DNA of 64,000 nucleotides from Cutibacterium equinum (GTDB taxonomy: Bacteria; Actinomycetota; Actinomycetes; Propionibacteriales; Propionibacteriaceae), in contig NZ_CP115668.1 in assembly GCF_028021195.1 (NCBI RefSeq), positions 1,612,001 through 1,676,000 on the forward strand, in the 5' to 3' direction. How positions within the stretch are numbered: position 1 is the stretch's first letter; every line of letters starts with the position of its first letter. This document shows positions 56,038 to 64,000 of the stretch, piece by piece. Made by a program: the position numbers and the translations under genes. Under the pieces are notes generated by a model. That model saw nothing but the letters and a program-made list of their open reading frames with translations, made no database searches and had not been told where the DNA came from.

Positions 56038-56844
56038 CTACTCGGCGTCGGGCTGACGAACCGGACGCACCACCTGGGTGCCGGCAATAGCATCGTGGAT
56101 GGTCTGACGAGACCGCTGCCACAACGGCATGAGATAGCTGAACGGGGTCAACACCACCAGAACCTGGTTACCGACCTCCACGCAGGCCCAGGCCGTGGCC
56201 CGGACCAAGGCACGCCACCACACCAGCCGGCGATGATCCTTGCCCTGGTTGGTGATCACCACGCGCAGACCACACACCAACTGACCCACCGAACCGGCGC
56301 AGGACGCCAACATGATGAACTGGTAGATCGCCTGGGCGATGATGACAGCGCCAACGAGAAGCGTCATGTCGTCGACGAACCCTGCCTCGCTCAGCGCTTG
56401 CGCGCTCACGACGTCAGACATGCTTGCTCCGGCACTGATCTTGCGCATCGACTCGTCGAGGAACGCCTGGTAGCCCGTCCTGACGCTGGAGACCTTGTCG
56501 TGCAAGGTGATTCCGACAACCGCCCACACCACGACAAAATCAATGACGGTGGCCAAGGCCCGCCACCACCACCCGGCCAGGGGAACCCCATCGGCGGTGG
56601 TGCCCCACCTACTGCCCTGCGCCACGACATCCCCATCGGGGGATGCGGCCATCCGGCCCGGGGAGGACGACGCCGCTGAGGCCGCAGCCGGCTCCTGGGG
56701 CACATGACCGGTGACATGACGCGGTGCAGGTTCAGGGGGATTACGCAGGTTACGGGTCCAGCCTTCGCCGTCCCAATACCGCTCCTGATCACTTCCGGCA
56801 GGATCGGGGTACCAGCCCATCGGGGGCGGAGTCGCATTCGTCAC
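56038..56844 (-). CDS. RDD family membrane protein with DUF2510 domain
   Basis: 268 aa. The N-terminal PMGWYPDPAGSDQERYWDGEGWTR is a DUF2510 motif (a short Trp-rich element common in actinobacterial membrane proteins). A Pro/Ser-rich linker leads to an RDD domain with about three membrane segments: LAGWWWRALATVIDFVVVWAVVG (the Arg/Asp pair of RDD), LVGAVIIAQAIYQFIMLASC and VEVGNQVLVVLTPFSYLMPL, then HDAIAGTQVV at the end. Function of the family is unknown (some members are sodium/proton antiporters). It stands alone. Confidence 0.85.
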   Translation of the reverse strand: MTNATPPPMGWYPDPAGSDQERYWDGEGWTRNLRNPPEPAPRHVTGHVPQEPAAASAASSSPGRMAASPDGDVVAQGSRWGTTADGVPLAGWWWRALATVIDFVVVWAVVGITLHDKVSSVRTGYQAFLDESMRKISAGASMSDVVSAQALSEAGFVDDMTLLVGAVIIAQAIYQFIMLASCAGSVGQLVCGLRVVITNQGKDHRRLVWWRALVRATAWACVEVGNQVLVVLTPFSYLMPLWQRSRQTIHDAIAGTQVVRPVRQPDAE

Positions 56845-56952
56845 CGGCCCATTCTCCCACGATGGGCCCCCAATGCGAATTACGTCCGCTGCCAGCGCGA
56901 CCAGTCAGCAACGGTGGTCGGACACGACACCGGCCACGTAGACTGGGTCACC

Positions 56953-57195
56953 ATGAGCACACAGGTGGCACCAGGGTCCAGCACAGCAGTCGAGGAGAAG
57001 ACTCGTCCATCCTTCGACGACGGTGACGCCGAACGCTTCTCGCACTACGTCCCCAAGGCCAAGCTCACCGACGCCATGGTCAACGGCACCCCCGTCGTCG
57101 CCCTGTGCGGCAAGGTGTGGGTGCCCTCCCGCAACCCGGACAAGTTCCCCGTCTGCCCGGAGTGCAAGGAAATCTTCGAGTCCATGAAACACTGA
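56953..57195 (+). CDS. DUF3039 domain protein, small zinc-finger-like
   Basis: 80 aa. The DUF3039 signature is clear: RFSHYVPKAKLTDAMVNGTPVVALCGKVWVPSRNPDKFPVCPECKEIFE, with Cys residues (ALCGK and CPEC) that probably bind zinc. It is a widespread actinobacterial protein of unknown function. TAGACT at 56939-56944 is eight bases before the ATG, again suggesting leaderless translation. Confidence 0.88.
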   Translation: MSTQVAPGSSTAVEEKTRPSFDDGDAERFSHYVPKAKLTDAMVNGTPVVALCGKVWVPSRNPDKFPVCPECKEIFESMKH

Positions 57196-57235
57196 TCCCG
57201 CGCGGGCCGTCGTCAACACCCCAGCGGCGTCGGCG

Positions 57236-57667
57236 TCACGACGTCGCCAACCAGGCGAGAGCCGCCTCGTAACCTTTCAGCCCCAGACCGGTGATCGTCC
57301 CGGTGACGTGTGCCGAGACGACACTGTGGTGACGCAACTCCTCCCGAGCGGCAATGTTGGAGATGTGCACCTCGATGCAGGGAGCCTCCAGCTGGGCAAG
57401 GGCGTCAGCGATCGCGATGCTGTAGTGACTCCATGCGGCCGGGTTGATGACGACCGGGGTCCGCTCGTCGGCGGCCTCATGAATCCACCCGATCATCCGC
57501 TCCTCGGAGTCAGTCTGACGCACCTCCACGTCGAGCCCGAGCCCTCGGCCATACTCGACCAGCCGAGCTGCCAGATCCGCGTGAGTCGTCGTCCCATAAA
57601 TCTGTGGCTCGCGACGACCCAATCGCCCCAAGTTCGGCCCGTTGAGCACCACGACGGGTTTGCTCAT
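57236..57667 (-). CDS. aroQ: 3-dehydroquinate dehydratase, type II
   Basis: 143 aa. [18 protein letters not shown] (with the catalytic Arg/Tyr loop), [34 protein letters not shown] and [31 protein letters not shown] are the family motifs. It dehydrates 3-dehydroquinate in the shikimate pathway. The gene overlaps the CDF transporter by 4 bases and is not in an aro cluster. Confidence 0.94.
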   Translation of the reverse strand: MSKPVVVLNGPNLGRLGRREPQIYGTTTHADLAARLVEYGRGLGLDVEVRQTDSEERMIGWIHEAADERTPVVINPAAWSHYSIAIADALAQLEAPCIEVHISNIAAREELRHHSVVSAHVTGTITGLGLKGYEAALAWLATS

Positions 57668-58692
57668 ATCTCATCCTCCGGACGCTTCTCATCGTCCTTG
57701 ATGCGCCGATCGCCATAGCGGATGTCAGGTTCGAGGAAGAGAGGGCCGACAAGCGGCTCAGCAGCACGGACGGCCACCTCCGCATTGTCGATGATGCGCG
57801 CCACCTCGAGGGCGGAGTCGCCTGGGTCGACGGCGATCTTGGCAGCCAGCAGAATGGTGTCGGGGCCCAGGTGGACCGTCTTCATGTAGATGACCGAATC
57901 GACACCGTCAGAGTTGCTGAGCGCATCGTGGATGGCCTGGCGAGATTCCGGGGTTGCTGACTCCCCCTCCAGCAGGGATTTCATCTCACGGGAGAGAATG
58001 GCTGCGACGACAACCAGGAGCACACCAATACAGGCCGAGCCGATACCGTCGAAGACCGGGTTGTGCGTCAGGACGGTCAGGCCGACGCCAAGGAATGCGA
58101 AGATCAGGCCGAGAACAGCGGCTGAATCCTCCATCATGACCACGGGTAGCTCCGGGGCCTTCGCCTTGCGGATGTACTGCAGGACCGTCAGACCATCACG
58201 ATCTGTCTTGCTCTCCTTGAGAGCAGTGCGCAAGCTGGCGCCCTCGGCGCACGCCGAGATGAGGGTCACGACCAGAGGCACCCACCACCACCGCGAGTCG
58301 AGCAACTCGTCAGGCTTGCCAGCAAGGGTGTCGCGAATCTTCTCATACGACGAGTACAGGGCAAACAATCCACCGACACTGAAGATGACCACGGCGACGA
58401 TGAAACCGGAAAGGTAGCGGACCCTCTCGTAGCCGAACGGGTGGTCCTCGTCAGCCTTCTTGTGGGACACCTTGCCGCCGATCATGAGAACGATCTGGTT
58501 GGTGGTGTCGGCCACCGAGTGAATGGCCTCGGCAAGCATTGACGAGGCGCCCGTCAAGAGCCAGGCCAGCGCCTTCGTCACCGCGATCACAAGGTTGGCG
58601 GAGGCTGCAGCAATGATCGCCTTGCGGCTTGCGCCCTCCATCTTCGGCTCCTCGGCCCCGTTGGACCCTTCAGCCACGCCAGACTGACTCAT
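57664..58692 (-). CDS. Cation diffusion facilitator (CDF) transporter
   Basis: 342 aa with six membrane segments. The metal site of TM2/TM5 is represented by [12 protein letters not shown] (near residue 55, the usual HSxxD) and a matching segment [21 protein letters not shown] cytoplasmic C-terminal domain follows ([22 protein letters not shown]). It exports a divalent cation such as Zn or Mn; the metal is not predictable. It overlaps both neighbours by 4 bases. Confidence 0.9.
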   Translation of the reverse strand: MSQSGVAEGSNGAEEPKMEGASRKAIIAAASANLVIAVTKALAWLLTGASSMLAEAIHSVADTTNQIVLMIGGKVSHKKADEDHPFGYERVRYLSGFIVAVVIFSVGGLFALYSSYEKIRDTLAGKPDELLDSRWWWVPLVVTLISACAEGASLRTALKESKTDRDGLTVLQYIRKAKAPELPVVMMEDSAAVLGLIFAFLGVGLTVLTHNPVFDGIGSACIGVLLVVVAAILSREMKSLLEGESATPESRQAIHDALSNSDGVDSVIYMKTVHLGPDTILLAAKIAVDPGDSALEVARIIDNAEVAVRAAEPLVGPLFLEPDIRYGDRRIKDDEKRPEDEI

Positions 58693-59708
58693 GACATCTC
58701 CTCCAGACGGTCCAACCCGAGGGCCAAATAGACAGCGGCAAAACCACCCTGCAACAACAGGGCCACGTAGCGGTCCACCGACGAAGACCTCTCATCCACA
58801 CCCAGCGGCAACGTGACACTGCGCACCGTCACGTCATGGACGGCACACAGGTGCTCCAGCTCTCGACGCGCGGCCTCATGTTCGCTCTCGGCGTCGTCCA
58901 TGACGACAAGGACCGGCCGACGCGATTCGCCGTCAAGGTCAGGGTCGGCAAAAGGATCCCGTCTGGGAGCAGACTCGATGATGGGCCGCAGCGCAGCGGC
59001 ATCAGCAGACAACGCGACACGACCCGTGGCCCGGCGCAACCACTCGGCCAGCCGTCGAGAGGCGCGAGCGGCCAACACCGATCCGCCCCAGGTCAGGGGG
59101 TCGGCGTCGGCCAAGGCACAGGCCAGGTCCTTGGCCTGGTTGACGGCCAGATCACGGTAGGGCGAGGCCGATTCGGCCACCATGTCCGCCACGAGAGCGA
59201 CCTGACCGGGATCAACGGCCGGCCCCAGACCGAGATCACCCAGCACCGCCAGCGCCGCGACCGCGGCTGACATGAGATCCTGGGAGGCCATCGAAATGCG
59301 GGCGGTCCCGTGGTCGCCGGCAGCACGCCACGACTCGGTGTCCTCGGGGCAGGCCAGGATGATGAGGCTCCCCCGACGACGCGCCTGCGCCACCTGGGCC
59401 GCGCATCGTCCGTCTGTGTCGAGGACCACGACGAGATCCAACGGGCCCACCCATGCCGGTAGGTGCTGCAACGGCCACGCCACAAGGGGCACCGGGCACA
59501 CCGGTTCCAGAACCGAACGCACCAGGCGAGCTTCCGGACCCACGACGAGGACTCCCCTGGGCCGGCCCCACTCACCGACAGTTCGACGCACCTCGTCAAG
59601 GCCGGCAGAGTCGCGGCGAATCCGTGCACCGGTGCTCGCCAGATGCCGCAGGACCCCTTCCGTCAGCGGATCCAACGGCGCGTCCAAACGTGAATCGTCG
59701 AAGGTCAC
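58689..59708 (-). CDS. TobH-like / phosphosugar isomerase-fold protein
   Basis: 339 aa, soluble, with two Rossmann-like halves: GRPRGVLVVGPEARLVRSVLEPVCPVPLVAW and RRPVLVVMDDAESEHEAARRELEHLC. The DLVVVLDTDGR...LIILACPEDTES stretch resembles a SIS domain. In actinobacteria this protein (often called TobH or a SIS-domain protein) is encoded next to mannose-phosphate genes and Trm112. No mannose gene is seen here. It overlaps Trm112 and the CDF gene, 4 bases each. The biochemical activity is not established. Confidence 0.7.
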   Translation of the reverse strand: MTFDDSRLDAPLDPLTEGVLRHLASTGARIRRDSAGLDEVRRTVGEWGRPRGVLVVGPEARLVRSVLEPVCPVPLVAWPLQHLPAWVGPLDLVVVLDTDGRCAAQVAQARRRGSLIILACPEDTESWRAAGDHGTARISMASQDLMSAAVAALAVLGDLGLGPAVDPGQVALVADMVAESASPYRDLAVNQAKDLACALADADPLTWGGSVLAARASRRLAEWLRRATGRVALSADAAALRPIIESAPRRDPFADPDLDGESRRPVLVVMDDAESEHEAARRELEHLCAVHDVTVRSVTLPLGVDERSSSVDRYVALLLQGGFAAVYLALGLDRLEEMS

Positions 59709-59983
59709 CGTGGTCCCATCTCATGACGAGCAGTGACATCAAAGGCCTCAGTGTCCTGCGCGTCAGTATCCTGCGCCACACCGCCTCGGCGCGCAGCGTC
59801 AAGACGAAGATCAGGCACACCGTCGCGCACCACGAAGACCAGCCCACACGAGGGTGAGGAGCAGACCAGCTCCCCGTGATCGAAGTTGAGTGCGAACCGG
59901 GAGTGGCACGCCGGGCAGGCCGCCACCTCCAGGAAGGCCGGGGACAGGTCAAGCGCCTCAGAAGCCAGAGGTAGATCAGGCAT
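59705..59983 (-). CDS. Trm112 family zinc-ribbon protein
   Basis: 92 aa. FLEVAACPACHSRF...VCSSPSCGLVFVVRDGVPDL has the four cysteines and the 'VRDGVPxL' end of the Trm112/UPF0434 family, which in eukaryotes activates methyltransferases. The bacterial partner is unknown. TAGGAT at 59996-59991 is seven bases before ATG 59983; the ATG at 59992 lies inside that -10-like element and would not suit a leaderless mRNA, so 59983 is preferred. It begins the operon Trm112-TobH-CDF-aroQ. Confidence 0.85.
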   Translation of the reverse strand: MPDLPLASEALDLSPAFLEVAACPACHSRFALNFDHGELVCSSPSCGLVFVVRDGVPDLRLDAARRGGVAQDTDAQDTEAFDVTARHEMGPR

Positions 59984-60002
59984 AACCGTCATCCTAGTAG
60001 TT

Positions 60003-60368
60003 TCACAGGTCGGGGCTGGCGTCCGTGATCACCGACAGGTGGCCGCGACGACCCAGGACGTGCACCGAGGCCGGATCAGGTTCGGCAACGACCTCATTGT
60101 CGAGCATCCCCACTTCACGCACCGCCGCAGCAAGGGCCATGAGGTCGTCGGTCGGAACAGCCGGGGCAGGATCGTCGATGCCCGGCAACCGGATGACCTC
60201 CCACCCGACTGGGGCTGAAAGGGCTTCAGCATGCTCAGCGCACATGTCGTAGGCACCGGGTTCACGGCTGGGACCCAAAGGGCCAAGGACCGCAGTGCGC
60301 TCGGAGTACACATAGGTCAGCGTCGCGACTGCCGCTCGGCAACATCCGGGTCGAATGCACTCTCTCAC
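60003..60368 (-). CDS. DUF3499 family protein
   Basis: 121 aa. RECIRPGCCRAAVATLTYVYSERTAVLGPLGPSREPGAYDMCAEHAEALSAPVGWEVIRL is the DUF3499 signature, with three conserved Cys/His pairs (C3, C8, C near 48, H near 51) likely to bind zinc. Function unknown. The start GTG 60368 is chosen because TAGCGT (60381-60376) is seven bases upstream and because family members start here; the open frame extends 58 codons further. Confidence 0.85.
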   Translation of the reverse strand: MRECIRPGCCRAAVATLTYVYSERTAVLGPLGPSREPGAYDMCAEHAEALSAPVGWEVIRLPGIDDPAPAVPTDDLMALAAAVREVGMLDNEVVAEPDPASVHVLGRRGHLSVITDASPDL

Positions 60369-60534
60369 TCGGGGCACGCTACGCCACGGTCCTGTTCTCC
60401 CGGTGACGCCACGCGGGTACCAGTACATCCGACCGGGCTGGAGGCGAACGTGGAACCAGCGCCGTACCCCTGGACGGGGTTGGCCTCGGATTGGTCCGAT
60501 CGCACCCTCGGCCCATCCGCAATACAGTGGCGTC

Positions 60535-60954
60535 ATGTCCAAGCGTCGAAACCGTCACGGCCGTGGCCAACGCGGGCCAGTCGTCCTGCCCCGCGCCCAC
60601 GGCGGGCGAATCGAGCGCATCGACCCCACCAAGGCCGAGTTCTTCATGACCTGTCTGGCCGAAGCCGTCGACCAGGTGCAAGGGTCGTGTCCGGGGATTC
60701 TCGACGATGCCGTCATCGGCGCAGAGGACGTCCCCACCATGCCGGACTGGACCCAGGGAAGGGTCCCACTGTCGTCAGCCGTCGATCGCCAAGACGACTC
60801 CCCTGCCCGCGTGGTCATGTACCGACGCCCCCTCGAGTTGAGAGCCACCAGCCGTCGGGGCCTTGCCATCCTCGTCCATCGCACCTTGGTCGAGCAGTTG
60901 TCGGCGTTGACCGGGCTGCCGGTCGAGAAGATCGACCCCAGCATCGACGAGTGA
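60535..60954 (+). CDS. Zincin-like metallopeptidase family protein with degenerate active site
   Basis: 139 aa. The actinobacterial DUF1025/PF06262-type metallopeptidase family usually has an HExxH motif near the C-terminus. Here the equivalent segment is LAILVHRTLVEQLSALTG: the first His is present but the Glu and the second His are missing, so zinc-dependent catalysis is unlikely. The assignment rests on the general pattern (RRGLAILVHRTL, YRRPLELRA) and on the neighbours DUF3499 and DUF5719, which accompany this family in other actinobacteria. TACAGT at 60523-60528 is six bases before the ATG. Confidence 0.65.
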   Translation: MSKRRNRHGRGQRGPVVLPRAHGGRIERIDPTKAEFFMTCLAEAVDQVQGSCPGILDDAVIGAEDVPTMPDWTQGRVPLSSAVDRQDDSPARVVMYRRPLELRATSRRGLAILVHRTLVEQLSALTGLPVEKIDPSIDE

Positions 60955-60966
60955 GGCCAACACGGT

Positions 60967-62406
60967 TCAGCGCAACTGCGTGTCGACCGTGGCGCGACGT
61001 CCATTGGTCGACATGGCGACACCGTCCAAAGGCAGGACGGCCAACCCGGTGTCGGAGACCACCCCGCCGACGAGTGGAGCCGACCCAGCGATGTGCAGGT
61101 GACCGGCCCCTGGAACCCGCCCCGACCAGGTGGACCCTGCCGGAACCGTCCCGCTGAGCTCAGTCTTCTCACCGCCGCTGCTCACCAGAGTGCCCGTGAA
61201 GGTCACGGCTTCCCCGCCAGGATTCGACAACTCGAGAGTGCCGCCGGCACCAAGGGTCTGCTCAAGGAGCTTGCTGGCTGAACCGGGCCCGGCGAAGGCG
61301 TAGTCCGTGGTGCCGCGCTTTCCCTGCACGAACAACCTGGCCACGAGCGGATCGCGGGCCGACAACGTGAGACTGACGGGTTCACCTGCCAACGCCTTCG
61401 ACAGATCGACCTGAATCGTCGATCGCGGGTCGATGTCGATCTCGTCGGCACCCTCGGGGGTGAACGAGCCGTGTGGGGCCAGCGCCGTCACAGACACCGT
61501 CAACCGGGTCGTGCCGGGGTTGGAGACGACCAGGGTCGCGGTGGACACATTGGCCGGCACTGCAGGCAGGTACACGGTCCTGGATGGCTGAGACATCGCG
61601 ATCGTCTCTCGCCCCTTGGGCGCCCACGTGCGAGCGCCGACGACGACTCGTCCCCCTCTGGCGTCGACGAGGGCGGTGACGGGCGTGGTGTCGTTGTCCC
61701 ACACCGACAGTGGCAACACTGCGGTCTGCCCGGCAGAAACCCGTATCCCGCGCATACCCGCCGTGTCGATCTCTCCCTTAGCACCCAACAAGGTGACGTC
61801 AACCGTGGCCGCCCGCGACACAGCACTGACGACCAGATCAGACACGGAGGGGTTGGTGAGGCTCACCGCACCGCCTGTGGCCGCACGCACGCAGGGAACC
61901 CACGTCGTCAACCCCTTCTCGATGGACAGGGCCGATCCGGTCGGGGGACGCTGCCCTGGCAGGGTGCGGACATACCCAGCCCCATTGTCGATCGTCGTCA
62001 CAGCAGGGGTCGAGGTCTGCGACAACGTCTCGACGGACGTACCGACCTGCACCTTGCCACTCAGGGAGCCAGCCGAGAGTGTGGCCTTCCCCTGCGACGG
62101 AGGACAGAGGAGAGTCCGCCCGGACGACACGAGCTGGGCCGCCGGAGCCGTCCGCTGGGACTGCGGGATGGCCGTGGTGGCCAACGACAGTGCCACCGAG
62201 GCCACGGCCAGGCTCACCGCCCAGACCGGCCCCTTCCAGCGGGGCCCCTTCGTATCGCCGGCATCCTCGACATCCACCCCTCGTCGAGCAGCCCCAGCCT
62301 CGGCATCCACCCCTCGTCGAGCAGCCCCGGCTTCGGCCGGCTCGGCCTCAAGGATCTCCTCGGAATCCTCGTCAACGGAAAGGGCGCGGCGTGGACGGTC
62401 GCTCAT
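60967..62406 (-). CDS. DUF5719 family secreted/membrane-anchored protein
   Basis: 479 aa. An acidic cytoplasmic head (with an 11-residue tandem repeat, EAGAARRGVDA) precedes one membrane helix (about residues 60-82, VWAVSLAVASVALSLATTAI) and an extracytoplasmic beta-rich domain with repeated NPGT/NPSV strands (SNPGTTRLTVSVTALAPHGSF, LSNPGGEAVTFTGTL). DUF5719 proteins are conserved in actinobacteria and lie after a large glycosyltransferase-like membrane protein, as here (4-base overlap). Role in envelope assembly is likely but unproved. Confidence 0.8.
   Translation of the reverse strand: MSDRPRRALSVDEDSEEILEAEPAEAGAARRGVDAEAGAARRGVDVEDAGDTKGPRWKGPVWAVSLAVASVALSLATTAIPQSQRTAPAAQLVSSGRTLLCPPSQGKATLSAGSLSGKVQVGTSVETLSQTSTPAVTTIDNGAGYVRTLPGQRPPTGSALSIEKGLTTWVPCVRAATGGAVSLTNPSVSDLVVSAVSRAATVDVTLLGAKGEIDTAGMRGIRVSAGQTAVLPLSVWDNDTTPVTALVDARGGRVVVGARTWAPKGRETIAMSQPSRTVYLPAVPANVSTATLVVSNPGTTRLTVSVTALAPHGSFTPEGADEIDIDPRSTIQVDLSKALAGEPVSLTLSARDPLVARLFVQGKRGTTDYAFAGPGSASKLLEQTLGAGGTLELSNPGGEAVTFTGTLVSSGGEKTELSGTVPAGSTWSGRVPGAGHLHIAGSAPLVGGVVSDTGLAVLPLDGVAMSTNGRRATVDTQLR
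62271..62336. repeat. 33-bp tandem repeat inside the DUF5719 gene
   Basis: Two copies, 62271-62303 and 62304-62336, beginning CATCCACCCCTCGTCGAG, with two differences in 33. They encode the 11-residue repeat EAGAARRGVDA/V in the cytoplasmic head. Confidence 0.9.
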
Positions 62407-64000
62407 GATTCCTCCTGACGACGGCTACGGCGCCCCCTACGGCCCCGAGCCGGGACGGACCGACGGGCAGAGACGCGGTGACGCTGAGGGGCCTGGGGGC
62501 CGGCGATCACCATCAACACAACCACAGCCCCCACCTCAATCGCGCAGGCCCAGCCCTGGGTGGGCATCGACCAGGTCAACTCACCCCGAGCCGAGCCGAC
62601 CTGATAGGACTCCCCCACCCCTTGGTGGGAAGCCCGGGCGAGCTGTGTGCCACCCACCTCAACCTTCCAGCGATCGTCACGGGGTTCCAGGATCGTCACG
62701 GTGCCCGACGTGGTGACCTTCCCGACGACCGGCTTGTGGTCGCTCCCGGATGCACTGACCACAGCCCTGGACGGCTGCCCCTCCACCGTCCAGACAGTCG
62801 TCGTCGGGTCAGTGTTGGCCGCTGTCAGACCAGCCGCATTGCCCACCTGGGCCACGACGTCGGCTCCTGCCCCTCGCAGCCACAGATGGCCGATGCCCAA
62901 CGCGGACAGTTGGCTCGCGAGGTCGTCAGGGACCGCACCAGTCGCCACGGCCATGGCAAGGTCAGCAGCCTCGTTGGCGATACGACTGTCCGAGGAGATG
63001 GCGGGGCGCTCCCCACTACCCCAGCTCGGGTTCTCGGCGTCAACGAGGTTCCTGCGGGCGTCACTGCCATGCACAGTCACCATAAGGGTGCGAGTCTGGC
63101 GCGGCGAACCCTCCACCGCAGTGACATAGGCCGGACGCATCTGGTCAGTGGTGGACATCGGGCCACGAGCGCCACCGATCAACCACCACACGCCACCTGC
63201 GGCCACAGACACCGCCATCACCCAGGGCAACCACTGGCTGCCCAGACCGACGAGAAGCTCCGCCAGGGTCGGAGATTCGCCAGCGCGATGGTGATCGACC
63301 TCAGCCCCCTTGAGCAGGACCGATCGGCGTGCCGCCGCGATGAGCATGAGCAGGGCTCCGACACCGACGAGCTGCCACGGCTCGATGGCCGGATGCACCT
63401 GCACTCCCCACACCTCAACGAGGATGCGCGAGCCGATACCGGCTGCGACCAGGCACACCAGATGGACGGCGATGAGGGCCAGCACCCGGCCTCTCGGATG
63501 CCCGGTGGAGGCCGACCGGTCGATGACGAGACGCCACACCGCCCACAAAGCGGCGATCCACAACGGGACCATCGCGGTCAAGGCGAACGCCGTCGGGGCG
63601 GTGCCCGGGACGATGGATCGTCCGACCAACAACCACAGCCCGGCCCGAGTCTCGACGGCGGGGCTCAGCAGCGGTTCGGCTCCCGTCACCATCCGCGCGG
63701 GCTCGCTGACCAGCCGTGGAATCCACGGCGAGATGACCATCAGCGGGCCGACGGCGACGATGGCCGCCAGCAGGCGACGGTGCGGCCGAGTCATGAGGAC
63801 GACGAGAGCCACCGTCAGCGGGTACAGCCACAACACCGGAACCATGCTGATCGCCAAGGCTGACCACAAGGCCAGGCCACCAGCCGAAGAGACGGCCCCG
63901 ACCTGGCGATGACCGATTCCGGCAGCACGCAACTCGGCGACGTCAGCAGGTTCACGGTCCACCAGACGCCAGGTGTGCAATGCCATGTGTGGAAGGATGA
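62403..64000 (-). CDS. C-terminal part of a large polytopic membrane protein, probably glycosyltransferase-related (partial)
   Basis: The frame is open to the window end (ILPH precedes the first Met at 63986), so the N-terminus is missing; about 531 residues are visible. At least six to seven membrane segments are seen (for example ALWSALAISMVPVLWLYPLTVALVVLM, VPLWIAALWAVWRLVI, VLALIAVHLVCLVAAGIG, WAVSVAAGGVWWL-like and GAVVVLMVIAG near the end), with a large extracytoplasmic loop between the last two. In actinobacteria the gene before DUF5719 is a roughly 1000-residue GT2 glycosyltransferase with such a membrane domain; the catalytic part would be outside the window. The identification by context is therefore tentative. 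Confidence 0.6.
   Translation of the reverse strand, partial: ILPHMALHTWRLVDREPADVAELRAAGIGHRQVGAVSSAGGLALWSALAISMVPVLWLYPLTVALVVLMTRPHRRLLAAIVAVGPLMVISPWIPRLVSEPARMVTGAEPLLSPAVETRAGLWLLVGRSIVPGTAPTAFALTAMVPLWIAALWAVWRLVIDRSASTGHPRGRVLALIAVHLVCLVAAGIGSRILVEVWGVQVHPAIEPWQLVGVGALLMLIAAARRSVLLKGAEVDHHRAGESPTLAELLVGLGSQWLPWVMAVSVAAGGVWWLIGGARGPMSTTDQMRPAYVTAVEGSPRQTRTLMVTVHGSDARRNLVDAENPSWGSGERPAISSDSRIANEAADLAMAVATGAVPDDLASQLSALGIGHLWLRGAGADVVAQVGNAAGLTAANTDPTTTVWTVEGQPSRAVVSASGSDHKPVVGKVTTSGTVTILEPRDDRWKVEVGGTQLARASHQGVGESYQVGSARGELTWSMPTQGWACAIEVGAVVVLMVIAGPQAPQRHRVSARRSVPARGRRGRRSRRQEES

Overview
High-GC actinobacterial chromosome. The mix of genes (rRNA order 16S-23S-5S without spacer tRNAs, the ImuA'/ImuB/DnaE2 mutasome, MurT/GatD, DUF3039, DUF3499, DUF3618, DUF2017, DUF5719, TobH-like and Trm112 proteins, and many genes that look leaderless) points to the Propionibacteriaceae, most likely Cutibacterium (Propionibacterium) acnes or a close relative. 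This is recognition from sequence, not a database match. It is mostly core chromosome; I see no prophage, insertion sequence, integrase or CRISPR array.

Layout. 1-6.8 kb: the 3' end of a GH13 alpha-glucosidase, an acyl-CoA ligase/double-hotdog thioesterase pair, and a MarR regulator followed by a large FAD/Fe-S oxidoreductase. 6.9-11.7 kb: a four-gene operon joining a lipoprotein that fuses a solute-binding domain to a von Willebrand A domain, an XpaC-like membrane protein, a second membrane-anchored binding protein and TelA. It is the best candidate here for a poorly described envelope system. 11.8-19.1 kb: EttA, an SSB paralogue, two tandem dynamin-like GTPases and a PrsW protease. 19.1-26.7 kb: tRNA-Arg, MFS exporter, oligoribonuclease, tRNA-His, amidohydrolase, a decayed amino acid permease, a NagZ-like lipoprotein lacking the usual catalytic His, and a Gln/Trp/Asn repeat membrane protein interrupted by a one-base frameshift.

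27.0-32.2 kb: a complete rRNA operon on the minus strand, with three candidate tandem promoters starting about 40 bases after the dnaE2 stop. 32.7-38.3 kb: imuA'-imuB-dnaE2. 38.5-40.5 kb: murT-gatD (lipid II amidation). 40.6-44.4 kb: tRNA-Lys and a sugar ABC operon without its ATPase. 44.5-51.8 kb: a DUF3618 protein, peroxiredoxin, tRNA-Leu and a long minus-strand run clpS-DUF2017-murI-rph-rdgB-thyA-folA-dinB, combining proteolysis adaptor, wall precursor, RNA processing, nucleotide-pool cleaning, folate/dTMP synthesis and translesion polymerase. 51.9-64 kb: pncB, HU, malQ, an RDD protein, DUF3039, an overlapping Trm112-TobH-CDF-aroQ operon, DUF3499, a degenerate zincin-like protein, DUF5719 and the C-terminal part of a large polytopic membrane protein cut by the window edge.

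Two genes carry frameshifts (one single-base insertion in a repeat, one compensating pair) and one locus is a clear pseudogene. A motif like TANNNT 6-8 bases before ATG or GTG recurs at about a dozen genes, suggesting widespread leaderless translation, and I used it to choose several starts.
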